Shown one piece after another: positions 10,352 through 19,207 of a stretch of DNA of 64,000 nucleotides. Positions within the stretch are counted from its first letter, which is position 1. Each line of letters starts with the position of its first letter. The stretch is from an uncultured Collinsella sp. Lineage in GTDB: Bacteria; Actinomycetota; Coriobacteriia; Coriobacteriales; Coriobacteriaceae. The translations under genes were made by a program, and so were the position numbers. The stretch is from positions 1 to 64,000 of the forward strand of contig UQMD01000002.1 in assembly GCA_900542155.1 (NCBI GenBank). Direction: 5' to 3'. The notes under the pieces are model-generated. The model was given only the letters and a program-made list of their open reading frames with translations, was not told where the DNA came from and ran no database searches.

Positions 10352-11584
10352 CTAAGCTAGACCCCAAAACAGCTCGAACAGCACATTTCCATCGAGCCAG
10401 CCCAGGTGGGTCGGCGCCAGGCGGGCACAGGTGCGGCCAGCAATGACATCGACAGAGGCGATGGGCCCCGCATGGGTATCACCGTGCTCGGGCACCCAAG
10501 TGGCAAGCCCAAGCTCAAGAGCGCGATCACAAGCCGCTGCCAGTTCATCGGCAGGGATGACACAAGACGCGCGAACCAACAGGTCGGAATCAACACCGCG
10601 CGTCATGCGACAAGCGAGCATCAGGTCCTCGGCCGCCGCCTCGCGCCGCGACAGATACTCGGCATCAAACATCGTCGCGGCATCGTCGCGCTGGACCAGA
10701 CGCACGCGGTGAAAGTCACCACGGGGGGCCACGCCGGGAAACAGTCCAGCCAGGCGGTCGAAATCCTCGTCGTCGAGCATACCCGCGGCAGAACGACCCA
10801 AACCCAGATAGCCCCGACCAGTCCAGTAGGCGATATTATGAGCGCATTCATGCCCATCGAGCGCGTAGCTCGCCACCTCATACGGATGGTAGCCGGCCGA
10901 ACTCAGCCGCTGGCGCGCAACGTCCATGCATGCGGCTTGGAAATCCTCATCGGGCTCAAGCGACTCGTCACGGCACGCCATGCGGTAAAGCGGCGTGCCC
11001 TCCTCGAGCGTGAGCGGATAGACCGACACATGGTGCGGGGCCACCTCAAGCACGCCATCGAGCGTGTGCTGCCAGCTCGCCATAGTCTGTCCGGGAAGCC
11101 CGCACATAAGGTCGCACGACACATCGAGTCCAACATCCTTCACCGTCGCGATGGCCTCAAGCGCCCGTTCGGCATCGTGGATGCGGCCAATGACAGCCAA
11201 CTCGGTATTGTCGAGGGTTTGCACGCCCAGAGAGATGCGCGTGACACCCGCCTCGGCAAGCTTGGCGGCGAGCCCAGCGGTCAGCGACTCAGGATTGGCT
11301 TCGCAAGTAAACTCAACGGGCTTGCACCACATGGAGATACGACGGGCAAGTTTCACCAGGCGCTCCCCTGCCAGCGATGGCGTGCCGCCGCCTACGTAGA
11401 CAGTGCGGATCTGTCTGAGTTCCCCAGCGTTGCCAAAGGCATCGACCCGCGCATACAGGTGCTCAAAATAGGCATCGAGCGCAGCGTCCAGGTCGCACGG
11501 CGCCACGCTGCGCGAGTCAAAGTCGCAATAACGGCATTTTTGAGCGCAAAACGGCACGTGCACATACAGCGCGGTAACGGCCAC
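10352..11584 (-). CDS. hemW: Radical-SAM heme chaperone HemW-like protein
   Basis: A coproporphyrinogen-oxidase-like radical-SAM protein of the HemW family. The cluster motif CAQKCRYCDF is near residue 13, GGGTPS follows, and the C-terminal HemN-type domain is present. Most such genes next to lepA and dnaJ encode HemW, which binds heme and does not oxidise coproporphyrinogen. Heme transfer is inferred. The start is GTG, 7 bases after GGAGG and 2 bases after the dusB stop. Confidence 0.9.
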   Translation of the reverse strand: MAVTALYVHVPFCAQKCRYCDFDSRSVAPCDLDAALDAYFEHLYARVDAFGNAGELRQIRTVYVGGGTPSLAGERLVKLARRISMWCKPVEFTCEANPESLTAGLAAKLAEAGVTRISLGVQTLDNTELAVIGRIHDAERALEAIATVKDVGLDVSCDLMCGLPGQTMASWQHTLDGVLEVAPHHVSVYPLTLEEGTPLYRMACRDESLEPDEDFQAACMDVARQRLSSAGYHPYEVASYALDGHECAHNIAYWTGRGYLGLGRSAAGMLDDEDFDRLAGLFPGVAPRGDFHRVRLVQRDDAATMFDAEYLSRREAAAEDLMLACRMTRGVDSDLLVRASCVIPADELAAACDRALELGLATWVPEHGDTHAGPIASVDVIAGRTCARLAPTHLGWLDGNVLFELFWGLA

Positions 11585-11586
11585 CC

Positions 11587-12630
11587 TTAAGCCTCCAGCG
11601 GATGAGCGGGCACCGACTCACCGGCGGCAAGCGCGGCCTCGCAGGCCACCACGTCGCGCTCGATATCATCGACCAGCGCCATAAACTCCTCGTACGTGGA
11701 GCAGCGCACCACCTGAGCGCGCCAGGCGGCGGCGTGGGGCATGCCCTTTAAGTACCAGCTTGCATACGTGCGGGCGCGCGACATAAGCGGCAGAAGCTCG
11801 TGCGTCAACGTCAGGTGCTCACGCAGGGCCTCCAGGCGCTCGACCGAGGAGCGAGAAGGAACCGGCGTGCCATCGAGTGCAAGGGCTCGGGCATCGCCAA
11901 ACACCCACGGATTGCCGTAGATGCCGCGCGCGATAAACACCGCGCTGGCACCCGAGCCGCTCAGATGCTCAGCAGCGTCCTCGGCCGAGAACACATCGCC
12001 CGAACCAATCACGGGAATCTCGACAGCATCGGCAACCTCATCGACGACGGACCAATCGGCCTGGCCCGTATAGAGCTGCGTGGCACAACGACCGTGCACG
12101 GCAACTGCGGAGGCGCCCGCCCCTTCGAGCATCTGGGCAAACGTTGCGGCGTTGCGATCTTCGGCATAAAAACCCTTGCGGATCTTCACGGTCACGGGAA
12201 CATGAGCCGCGCCCACCGCTGCCTCGACGATTCTTTCGGCCAGGTCGGGCGTGCGCATAAGCGCCGAGCCCTCGCCCTTGGTAACGACCTTGCGAGCCGG
12301 ACAGGCCATATTGATATCAATCAATGACAGGCGATCGCCCACGCGTTCCTCGACGGCAGCGACGGCACTCGCAAACTGATCGGGCTTGGAACCAAAGAGC
12401 TGCACGCAAATCTGCTGCTCCTCGTCGGCCGGCAACACCAGGCGCCACGTCTTGTTGCTGGCATAGGCAAGGCCTGCAACGCTCACCATCTCGCTGTAGG
12501 CAAGGTTGGCGCCGCGGCGGCGACACATGATGCGATAGGCGGGGTCGGTTACGCCCGCCATGGGAGCCATAAGGAACGGCTGCTCGGCATAGGCACCCAG
12601 CAGCCGCTTGCTGTATTCAGAAAGCGCCAT
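11587..12630 (-). CDS. dusB: tRNA-dihydrouridine synthase
   Basis: An FMN-dependent enzyme that reduces uridine to dihydrouridine in the tRNA D-loop. The N-terminal TIM barrel begins APMAGVTDPAYR, the catalytic Cys lies in NMACPARK, and the helical C-terminal domain is present; 347 residues. Assignment to DusB rather than another Dus class rests on overall resemblance and is tentative. It starts 4 bases after the lepA stop, so it is probably translationally coupled. Confidence 0.92.
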   Translation of the reverse strand: MALSEYSKRLLGAYAEQPFLMAPMAGVTDPAYRIMCRRRGANLAYSEMVSVAGLAYASNKTWRLVLPADEEQQICVQLFGSKPDQFASAVAAVEERVGDRLSLIDINMACPARKVVTKGEGSALMRTPDLAERIVEAAVGAAHVPVTVKIRKGFYAEDRNAATFAQMLEGAGASAVAVHGRCATQLYTGQADWSVVDEVADAVEIPVIGSGDVFSAEDAAEHLSGSGASAVFIARGIYGNPWVFGDARALALDGTPVPSRSSVERLEALREHLTLTHELLPLMSRARTYASWYLKGMPHAAAWRAQVVRCSTYEEFMALVDDIERDVVACEAALAAGESVPAHPLEA

Positions 12631-12634
12631 GAAC

Positions 12635-14446
12635 CTACTCGTCCACCTTGAGGATCGCCATAAAGGCCTCCTGCGGAACCTCGACCGAGCCGATGGCCTT
12701 CATGCGCTTCTTGCCCTCTTTCTGCTTCTCGAGCAGCTTGCGCTTTCGCGAGATATCGCCGCCGTAACACTTGGCCAGCACGTCCTTGCGGCGCGCCTTA
12801 ACGGTGGAACGGGCGATTATCTTGTTGCCGATGGCGCCCTGGATAGGCACCTCGAACAGCTGTCGCGGAATGATCTCCTTGAGCTTGTCGCACAGGCCGC
12901 GGGCCAAGCCATAAGCCTTGTCCTTGTGCACGATAAACGACAGCGCGTCCACCTCGTCGCCCGAAAGCAGAATGTCGAGCTTGACGAGCTCGGAGGGGCG
13001 ATACTCGTTGAACTCGTAGTCGAGCGAGGCGTAACCCTTGGTGCGGCTCTTGAGCTGATCGAAGAAGTCCAAGATGAGCTCAGCAAGCGGCATATCAAAG
13101 CGCATCTCGACCGATTTGCTCGTCAGGTGGATCATATCGGTCGTGACGCCACGGTGCTCGATGGCGAGCTGCATGACGGCACCCGTATACTCGGGCGGGC
13201 AGATGATCTTTGCCTTGAGGTAGGGCTCTTCGATACGCTCGATGCGCGTGGCCTCGGGCAGATCCTGCGGACTGCGGACATCGATCATCTCGCCGTCAGT
13301 CTTGTACACGTGGTAGTCGACCGAGGGGCTCGTGGCGATCAGGTCCAGATTGAACTCGCGCTCCAGGCGCTCCTTGACGACCTCCATGTGCAGCAGGCCC
13401 AGGAAGCCCACGCGGAAGCCAAAGCCCAGCGCCACTGACGTCTCGGGCTCCCACACCAACGACGGATCGTTGACGTGCAGCTTATCGAGCGCGTCGCGCA
13501 GGTTCTCGTAGTCCTTGTTGTCGATGGGGAACAGGCCCGTGTAGACCATGGGCTTGGCCTCGCGGTAGCCCGGCAGCGGCTCGGGACAGGGGTTCGAAGC
13601 CCACGTAAGGGTATCGCCCACGCGCACAGCCTCGGGGTCCTTCAGACCCGTGACCACATAGCCAACCTCGCCGACGGTCAGAGCATCGACCGGCGTCTCG
13701 GCAGGGCGCTTGACGCCCACACCGTCGACCAAGAAGTCACCCTTGGCCTGCATCATGCGCAGGGTATCGCCCTTTTTGATGGAACCGTCAAAGACGCGCA
13801 CCGTGGCGACGACGCCGCGGTACTCATCGAAGTACGAATCCAGAATAAGTGCCTTGAGAGGGGCATTTGCATCGCCCTTGGGAGGCGAGATCAAAAAGAC
13901 GATGGACTCCAGCAGATCGTGGATGCCCTCGCCGGTCTTGCCCGACACGCACACGGCATCGTCGGCGGGAATGGCCAGATCGTCTTCGATCTCGGTCTTG
14001 ACCTCGTCGGGATGCGCCGAAGGAAGGTCGATCTTGTTGATGGCCGGAACAATGTCCAAGTTGGCGTTCATGGCGAGCGTCGCATTGGAAACGGTCTGCG
14101 CCTCGACGCCCTGAGTGGCGTCCACGACGAGCACCGCGCCCTCGCAAGCTGCCAGCGAACGCGAGACCTCGTAGGTGAAGTCCACGTGGCCCGGCGTATC
14201 GATCAGGTTGAACTGATACGTCTCGCCGTCGTCGGCGTCATAGGACACGCGGACGGCATTGGACTTGATCGTGATGCCGCGCTCGCGCTCAATGTCCATC
14301 GTGTCAAGCAGCTGCGACTCCATGTCGCGCTCATCGACGGTATGGGTGAGCTCGAGGATGCGGTCACTGATCGTGGACTTGCCATGGTCGATATGCGCAA
14401 CGATCGAGAAGTTGCGGATGTGGGAAATGTCAATTGAAGTATTCAT
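12635..14446 (-). CDS. lepA: Elongation factor 4 (LepA)
   Basis: A ribosome-bound translational GTPase acting in initiation and back-translocation. G1 AHIDHGKST, DTPGH (G3) and NKID (G4) are clear, and the LepA-specific C-terminal domain is present; 603 residues. An in-frame extension to 14506 runs into the rpsT terminator, so I use ATG 14446, which matches the NFSIVAHIDHGKS context. No ribosome-binding site precedes it. A TAAGAT box ends 7 bases before the ATG, which suggests a leaderless mRNA. Confidence 0.97.
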   Translation of the reverse strand: MNTSIDISHIRNFSIVAHIDHGKSTISDRILELTHTVDERDMESQLLDTMDIERERGITIKSNAVRVSYDADDGETYQFNLIDTPGHVDFTYEVSRSLAACEGAVLVVDATQGVEAQTVSNATLAMNANLDIVPAINKIDLPSAHPDEVKTEIEDDLAIPADDAVCVSGKTGEGIHDLLESIVFLISPPKGDANAPLKALILDSYFDEYRGVVATVRVFDGSIKKGDTLRMMQAKGDFLVDGVGVKRPAETPVDALTVGEVGYVVTGLKDPEAVRVGDTLTWASNPCPEPLPGYREAKPMVYTGLFPIDNKDYENLRDALDKLHVNDPSLVWEPETSVALGFGFRVGFLGLLHMEVVKERLEREFNLDLIATSPSVDYHVYKTDGEMIDVRSPQDLPEATRIERIEEPYLKAKIICPPEYTGAVMQLAIEHRGVTTDMIHLTSKSVEMRFDMPLAELILDFFDQLKSRTKGYASLDYEFNEYRPSELVKLDILLSGDEVDALSFIVHKDKAYGLARGLCDKLKEIIPRQLFEVPIQGAIGNKIIARSTVKARRKDVLAKCYGGDISRKRKLLEKQKEGKKRMKAIGSVEVPQEAFMAILKVDE

Positions 14447-14453
14447 GCGGACT

Positions 14454-14459
14454 ATCTTA
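14454..14459 (-). promoter_or_regulatory. Candidate -10 box of lepA (leaderless)
   Basis: TAAGAT fits the actinobacterial TANNNT pattern and ends 7 bases before the ATG, so transcription would begin about at the start codon. No good -35 box is seen. The rpsT terminator ends only about 25 bases before lepA, which argues for a promoter here. Confidence 0.4.
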
Positions 14460-14470
14460 CCCGAGCGGTA

Positions 14471-14508
14471 CAAAAAATGGAGCCTGTTCCATAAAACAGG
14501 CTCCATTT
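14471..14508 (-). terminator. Intrinsic terminator of rpsT
   Basis: A perfect 14-bp stem (AAATGGAGCCTGTT and its complement) is followed on the minus strand by TTTTTTG. It lies between rpsT and lepA. Confidence 0.93.
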
Positions 14509-14542
14509 ATGCGCGTAATCTGTGTGGTGTGAAATTTACAAC

Positions 14543-14809
14543 TTAGGCGTTGATGCTGTTCACGAGCTTGGCAAGACCGGACTTGCGGTTGGAAGCCTGG
14601 TTCTTGTGGATGACATGCTTAGCGGCAGCCATGTCGAGACGCTTGGTGACGGTCTTGAGGGCAGCCTGGGCCTTCTCGGCGTCGCCCTCGGCGACGGCGG
14701 ACTGGACGTGCTTGGTCAGCGTCTTGAGCTCGGACTTGACAGCCTTGTTACGCATGCGAGCTGCCTCATTGGTGCGGATACGCTTCTTCTGAGACTTGAT
14801 GTTTGCCAC
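14543..14809 (-). CDS. rpsT: 30S ribosomal protein S20
   Basis: A 16S rRNA-binding protein of 88 residues, the normal size. The sequence starts ANIKSQKKRIRTNE and is rich in Ala and Lys, typical of S20. The GTG at 14809 is chosen because it begins the conserved N-terminus and AAAGGA lies 9 bases upstream. The frame open to 14878 adds residues unlike S20. It is a single-gene unit with its own extended -10 promoter and terminator. A terminator-like hairpin in its leader may regulate it. Confidence 0.97.
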   Translation of the reverse strand: MANIKSQKKRIRTNEAARMRNKAVKSELKTLTKHVQSAVAEGDAEKAQAALKTVTKRLDMAAAKHVIHKNQASNRKSGLAKLVNSINA

Positions 14810-14831
14810 TTCTGGAGTTCCTTTCGAGTTC

Positions 14832-14880
14832 CTTGCAAAAAATGTATGACACCTCTGAGACACGGTGAGGTCATGCAAGC
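14832..14880 (-). promoter_or_regulatory. Terminator-like hairpin in the rpsT leader
   Basis: Between promoter and start codon on the minus strand, ACCTC pairs with GAGGT, extended by ATG/CAT, and TTTTTTG follows. An outer CTTGCA/TGCAAG pairing can enclose the whole hairpin. This looks like an attenuator. S20 feedback is inferred. Confidence 0.4.
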
Positions 14881-14884
14881 GCCT

Positions 14885-14893
14885 ACTATAGCA
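14885..14893 (-). promoter_or_regulatory. rpsT promoter, extended -10
   Basis: TGCTATAGT on the minus strand is an extended -10 element (TGn plus a TATAAT-like hexamer), about 75 bases before the rpsT GTG. A TTGACA lies farther upstream but too far to serve as its -35 box. Confidence 0.6.
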
Positions 14894-14942
14894 CGCTCCC
14901 CCTCAAAGGGATAGAACGAATTTGTCAAATAGGCAGGTATCA

Positions 14943-15905
14943 TCACGATTTTCTCAAGATGTTCGTAATCCAGAGCAAAAGCGCAGTCTCCGAATCGGCC
15001 GAACCCTTGAGCGCGAGCTCCACATCGACGGCGCCCTCGAGCGCGGCAACGAGCTCGGTCATCGAAAAGCGACGTGCCCAGGTAAGGTGATTCTTGACCT
15101 GCCAGGCCTGAAGCTTGAGCGTCGCGGCGAGCTCACGGCCCTGCCCACGCCCATCGAGCGCCTTGGCGACGATCAGCTCACGGATGCGACCGCATAGCAG
15201 CGTGTAGGTCCACACATAGCTCTTAGAGGGCAGAAGCTTAAAGAGCTCGAGCGAACGCCGTATATCGCGAGCCGAGACGGCGTTGAGGAAGTCCCAGGGC
15301 TGAACCTCGGCCGTACGCACAATCCAACGCTCCACGTCGGCAAGCTCAATCTGGGGCGCCTCGACCATCTGGGCGAGCTTTGCCAGGTCGTTATCGAGCA
15401 TGCGCGTGTTTTCTCCCGAACGCGAGACGAGCTCCTCGGCAGCAGCCGTCGAGATGGACTTACCGTGCTGCGTCGCCATCTGCTGAACGCGGCGCGGTAG
15501 TTCCCAGCGCTTGGTACCCGAGCAATCGACGATAGCCTTCTTGTCGATCTTGGCGATTGCCTTATACAGGCGCGTATTCTTGGCAAGTGAGTCGGCGATA
15601 ATGAGACAGACCGTCGTAGGGCTGGGACTTGCGAGGTACTCGACGAGCGGTTCCGAGACCGCCTTGGCAAGCTTGGAGCAGCCGTCGAGGATCACCAGGC
15701 GAAACTCGCTACCCATGGGAAAGGTATTGAGCGAGCCGATGATCGACTCGATATCGGGATCTTTCGTCATGTCGCGTTCATCGAGGTTGAACTCAACCAT
15801 ACCCGACTTTTCCAAGCGAGCTTTCATACGCGAGACAGCGTGGTCGCGCTTGACTCCATCGGTACCGACGATCAGATATGCCGGCAGCAGACCGGTTTCG
15901 GACAT
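14943..15905 (-). CDS. holA: DNA polymerase III delta subunit
   Basis: The clamp-loader delta subunit, which opens the beta clamp. The 320 residues have the HolA pattern: an N-terminal AAA-like domain that lacks a P-loop, then the helical collar domain. ATG 15905 follows GAGGGGA and starts MSETGLLPAYLIVG. The frame to 15965 is probably not translated. It is the last gene of comEA-comEC-holA, an order common in many bacteria. Confidence 0.93.
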   Translation of the reverse strand: MSETGLLPAYLIVGTDGVKRDHAVSRMKARLEKSGMVEFNLDERDMTKDPDIESIIGSLNTFPMGSEFRLVILDGCSKLAKAVSEPLVEYLASPSPTTVCLIIADSLAKNTRLYKAIAKIDKKAIVDCSGTKRWELPRRVQQMATQHGKSISTAAAEELVSRSGENTRMLDNDLAKLAQMVEAPQIELADVERWIVRTAEVQPWDFLNAVSARDIRRSLELFKLLPSKSYVWTYTLLCGRIRELIVAKALDGRGQGRELAATLKLQAWQVKNHLTWARRFSMTELVAALEGAVDVELALKGSADSETALLLWITNILRKS

Positions 15906-15983
15906 TGCGCTCCCCTCTCGCACACACTCGAATTCGTACCGTGCCATTTTAGCCCAGGGGCACACCGCGCGCCAACGATGTCA

Positions 15984-18287
15984 TCACGGTCGCTGGCATC
16001 GCATGGCAAAACCGGTTGCGGTCGGCGAGACGGTAATGTCTCCATGTTCGATGGTGCAAGCGAAAGCGCCGCCCGCATCGCGAACCGCATCGATGCAGGC
16101 ATCGGATGGATGGCCGTAGCGGTTGCCCTCGCCCGCGCTCGCGATAGAGAGCCCGGGCTTAAGCGTGCCCAGCAGGTCTGTGTCGACGGAAACTTTTGAG
16201 CCGTGATGCCCCAGCTTGAGTACATCGATATCGCCCACTTCCTGGACAAACTCGCGCTCCTGATCGAGCTCGGCATCACCCGTGAGGAGCACGCGCAGGC
16301 TCTTACCCTCCTGAGCGTAGGAGAGCAGCAAAACAAGAGAGTCCTCATTGCCCTCGCCATCCACGGACTCGAATGGCCACATCACGCGGGCGCAAAATGA
16401 GCCGATGTCAACCGTATCCCCACGGCGCACCTGCCGATACTCCACGCCAGGTCGGTTCAATACCTCGGCAGGAGCATCCTCCAGCGCATCCGCCGCCACG
16501 GCAATCGTTCCGACCGAAAACTGTTCGAGCACGGCAGGCAGACCACCCCAGTGATCCTCATCCCAATGCGTCACAAAGACGGCATCGATATGGTGTACGT
16601 TATTGCGGACCAGCGCGCTCACCACGCGCTCATCGAGCCCACAGTCCACGAGCGCCACTGCGCCGCCCTGGCGGATAAGAATCGCATCGGCCTGGCCAAC
16701 ATCGAGGACCGTCACCGAAGACGGAGCGAATCGATCCCAGTAGACGTACGGAATCGCAGCCAAGAGCACCAGGCATGCAAGCCCCACCGCCATAGGACGT
16801 GCACGGGGACGCGGCCACCAGACCAGCAGAGCCGCCAGCAAACACGGCACAAGGTAAATCCACATGCTATCGGGCGGCACGCTCACGGATGCACCCGGCA
16901 CGGCGGCAAACAGCTGCTCGAAGAACAACGCGCACCGGGCGGCAATCATGGGTACGACGAGTGCCCAAGCCTGCAACGGCGCCACGAGCGAAAAGGGAAC
17001 CAGCACAATCGACACAGCGAGCAGTAGACTCACCACCGGACTGATGACCGCATTCGCCAGCGGAGCAATGAGCGAGAACGTACCAAAGGCAGGAATGGTA
17101 ATGGGCAGCGTCGCCAACTGTGAGCACAGTGTGACGGAAAGCATGCTGGCAACGCCCGTCGGCACACCCAGCTCACCCAAAGCATAGGTGGCGTACGGGC
17201 AAAAGCACAGGATGGCAAAGACACTGGCACACGAGAGCTGAAAACCCATATCGAACAGCACCGTTGGGCGGAGCAGCACAAAGATGGACATGATTACGAA
17301 GAGTGCCGATGCGCCATGTCGACGACGCCCCGCGCCGTTTACGACAAGCGTCGCGAACACCATGCAGCACGCGCGCACGGCCGAAGGAGACGCGCCCGTA
17401 AAGACAGCGTAACCCACAAGCGTTATCGCCAATATCGCCCGTTGAAGACAACGTGAACACCGAGTCTTTTGCAATAAACCCTCGATTACAAACCCCACGA
17501 TAGCCAAATGGCTGCCCGATACGGCGATAAGATGCGCAGTTCCCGTCACCGAAAACCATTCGCCCGCCGGCTGGGCGCGCAGCTCAGCCGAACGACCGCA
17601 GACAACACCGGCTATGAGCGCACGCGCCGGGTCGGTCGCAGGCGCGATAGACGCAAGCAGCCCATTTCGCAGTCGAAGCAGCGGCTCCGGAGAGCCCTCA
17701 TCGACCGACACAATCCGAACGGCTTTAACCTTGCGCGCCTCGCCTCGAAGCACGCGTGAGCGCCCATACGCATCGTTCTCAAAGCGCGAAATTCGACCGA
17801 TAGCACGTACATGCGAACCGGCGCCGAGCTCGCGATCACACGACAGCCGCACCTGACCCAAACGCTTTTCGCCCGCATACGCATCGCAGGTATAGGAGTA
17901 CGCACCGTCACTGATGGACGGGTCGCCGTGCACAACAAACTCGAGACTGCTCGCAGCCCGATTATCCAGTGCGCTCGAAGCACGCAGTGTCCCGATCGCC
18001 CAACCCGCGGACACGACCGCCCCCGCCAAGAAGCCAAGGCCCGCGGCATAAAGCCATCGTCTCCACCGCAGAAGGCGCATACAGGACCGAGCCAATACGA
18101 TACAAGCCGCAGCCGCAACGGGAATGGCCATAAGCGACGCGACGGGCGCTGCCCGCTCTCCCAACAGCAAATCGGCCGCCATGTTAAGTACCAAGCCACA
18201 GCTCACACACAAGCCGGCACAAAGCGCCATCGTCCACGGCATCAATGGCCGTGGTGGCATCACTTGCTCACGATCGGTCGCACTCAT
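15984..18287 (-). CDS. comEC: Competence DNA channel ComEC
   Basis: The inner-membrane channel that passes single-stranded DNA into the cell in transformation. About 767 residues: N-terminal membrane helices, a central multi-helix competence domain, and a C-terminal metallo-beta-lactamase-like domain (DVGQADA, THWDEDHWGG, LGHHGSK) that may degrade the second strand. I start it at the ATG at 18287, which overlaps the comEA stop as ATGA. An ATG 12 bases upstream is possible. Together with comEA, comM and dprA it implies natural competence. Confidence 0.95.
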   Translation of the reverse strand: MSATDREQVMPPRPLMPWTMALCAGLCVSCGLVLNMAADLLLGERAAPVASLMAIPVAAAACIVLARSCMRLLRWRRWLYAAGLGFLAGAVVSAGWAIGTLRASSALDNRAASSLEFVVHGDPSISDGAYSYTCDAYAGEKRLGQVRLSCDRELGAGSHVRAIGRISRFENDAYGRSRVLRGEARKVKAVRIVSVDEGSPEPLLRLRNGLLASIAPATDPARALIAGVVCGRSAELRAQPAGEWFSVTGTAHLIAVSGSHLAIVGFVIEGLLQKTRCSRCLQRAILAITLVGYAVFTGASPSAVRACCMVFATLVVNGAGRRRHGASALFVIMSIFVLLRPTVLFDMGFQLSCASVFAILCFCPYATYALGELGVPTGVASMLSVTLCSQLATLPITIPAFGTFSLIAPLANAVISPVVSLLLAVSIVLVPFSLVAPLQAWALVVPMIAARCALFFEQLFAAVPGASVSVPPDSMWIYLVPCLLAALLVWWPRPRARPMAVGLACLVLLAAIPYVYWDRFAPSSVTVLDVGQADAILIRQGGAVALVDCGLDERVVSALVRNNVHHIDAVFVTHWDEDHWGGLPAVLEQFSVGTIAVAADALEDAPAEVLNRPGVEYRQVRRGDTVDIGSFCARVMWPFESVDGEGNEDSLVLLLSYAQEGKSLRVLLTGDAELDQEREFVQEVGDIDVLKLGHHGSKVSVDTDLLGTLKPGLSIASAGEGNRYGHPSDACIDAVRDAGGAFACTIEHGDITVSPTATGFAMRCQRP

Positions 18288-18994
18288 ACGCAAATGCAAT
18301 CTTTGATTTTGGCGAGCTTCTTCTCACCAATCCCCGATACGCGCATCAGGTCATCGACTGAGGCAAAAGCACCGTTCTTTGTCCGCTCATCGATAATCGA
18401 CTGAGCCATAGAAGGCCCGATACCAGAAAGCGTCTGCAGCTCCGCCGCACTTGCCGTATTGATGTTCACGAGCCCCGACGAAGACCCCGCGCCGGGAGTC
18501 GTGTCAGCACCGATTTCGGCCCCGTCGACCGCCCCAGCCGCTTGTTGCTCCCCCACCGTCGGAACATAGATCTTTTGGCCATCTGTGATCTTGGATGCAC
18601 GATTAAGCCCTGTCACATCCGCCTCGGCCGTAAGCCCTCCGGCGGCATCGATCGCTTGGGACACCCGTGTTCCATCTTTGAGCCGATACACGCCAGGCCT
18701 AACAACGGCGCCATCCACATCGACGTACACCTCGGCAGCAGAGGAGCTCTTGGCCGAAGACTCATCGGCATCATCAGGAGACGCATCCCCGGCCCCGCGC
18801 ACATCCGAGGAGCTCGCCTCATCACTATGCTCAAACGACACGCCGCTGGAGCGGCTATTAAAACTTGCCATCGCTAAGCCGCTCGCGGCGGCAATGACAA
18901 CCAAAATCGCCACCACCACCGCCTTGTGTCCGAGCAGCTTTTCTGCCCAGCGGTCCATCCGTTTAACCCGTTCATGTTGTTCGCGCTGCGCCAT
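18284..18994 (-). CDS. comEA: Competence DNA receptor ComEA
   Basis: A membrane-anchored DNA-binding protein that hands DNA to ComEC. 236 residues: a short basic N-terminus, one membrane helix near 20-40, a Ser/Asp-rich linker, an SLBB domain (VDVDGAVVRPGVYRL), and a C-terminal helix-hairpin-helix pair (VNINTASAAELQTLSGIG). ATG 18994 follows GGGAGG at 7 bases. The longer frame to 19072 is not supported. The shared competence element lies 76 bases upstream. Confidence 0.95.
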   Translation of the reverse strand: MAQREQHERVKRMDRWAEKLLGHKAVVVAILVVIAAASGLAMASFNSRSSGVSFEHSDEASSSDVRGAGDASPDDADESSAKSSSAAEVYVDVDGAVVRPGVYRLKDGTRVSQAIDAAGGLTAEADVTGLNRASKITDGQKIYVPTVGEQQAAGAVDGAEIGADTTPGAGSSSGLVNINTASAAELQTLSGIGPSMAQSIIDERTKNGAFASVDDLMRVSGIGEKKLAKIKDCICV

Positions 18995-19069
18995 AGCAAA
19001 ACCTCCCAACACCATCGTGTCAGGAAACGAACGCCGCAGCTTCCGCACGTCAACACCAGTTTTCGCGGT

Positions 19070-19089
19070 CAAACCAAAAGCTGACCAAA
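19070..19089 (-). promoter_or_regulatory. Shared competence-operon element, site 1 (comEA)
   Basis: The plus strand carries AAACCAAAAGCTGACCAAA. Read on the gene's strand it contains TTTGGT twice, 11 bp apart (one helical turn). The same 20 bp, including one more flanking base, recurs upstream of yraN-comM-dprA at almost the same distance. Regulator unknown. Confidence 0.6.
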
Positions 19090-19163
19090 ACCTTGCGAAA
19101 AAATGTCCATTTATTCAGACACACGTCAGCGAATGAACATCTTGGCATCATTTGCCCAGATAG

Positions 19164-19197
19164 CAAAAGACCGACGATACAGGCGCATCGTCGGTCT
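19164..19197 (-). terminator. Intrinsic terminator of thiI
   Basis: An 11-bp stem (AGACCGACGAT and its complement) is followed by TTTTGCT on the minus strand, just after thiI. It closes the mihF-gmk-rpoZ-thiI unit and insulates comEA. Confidence 0.85.
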
Positions 19198-19207
19198 ATG
19201 CAGGCAA

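Noticed and set aside
14893..14934. TTGACA upstream of rpsT as a consensus -35 box
   Set aside because: It is about 32 bases from the only good -10 box, too far to act with it.
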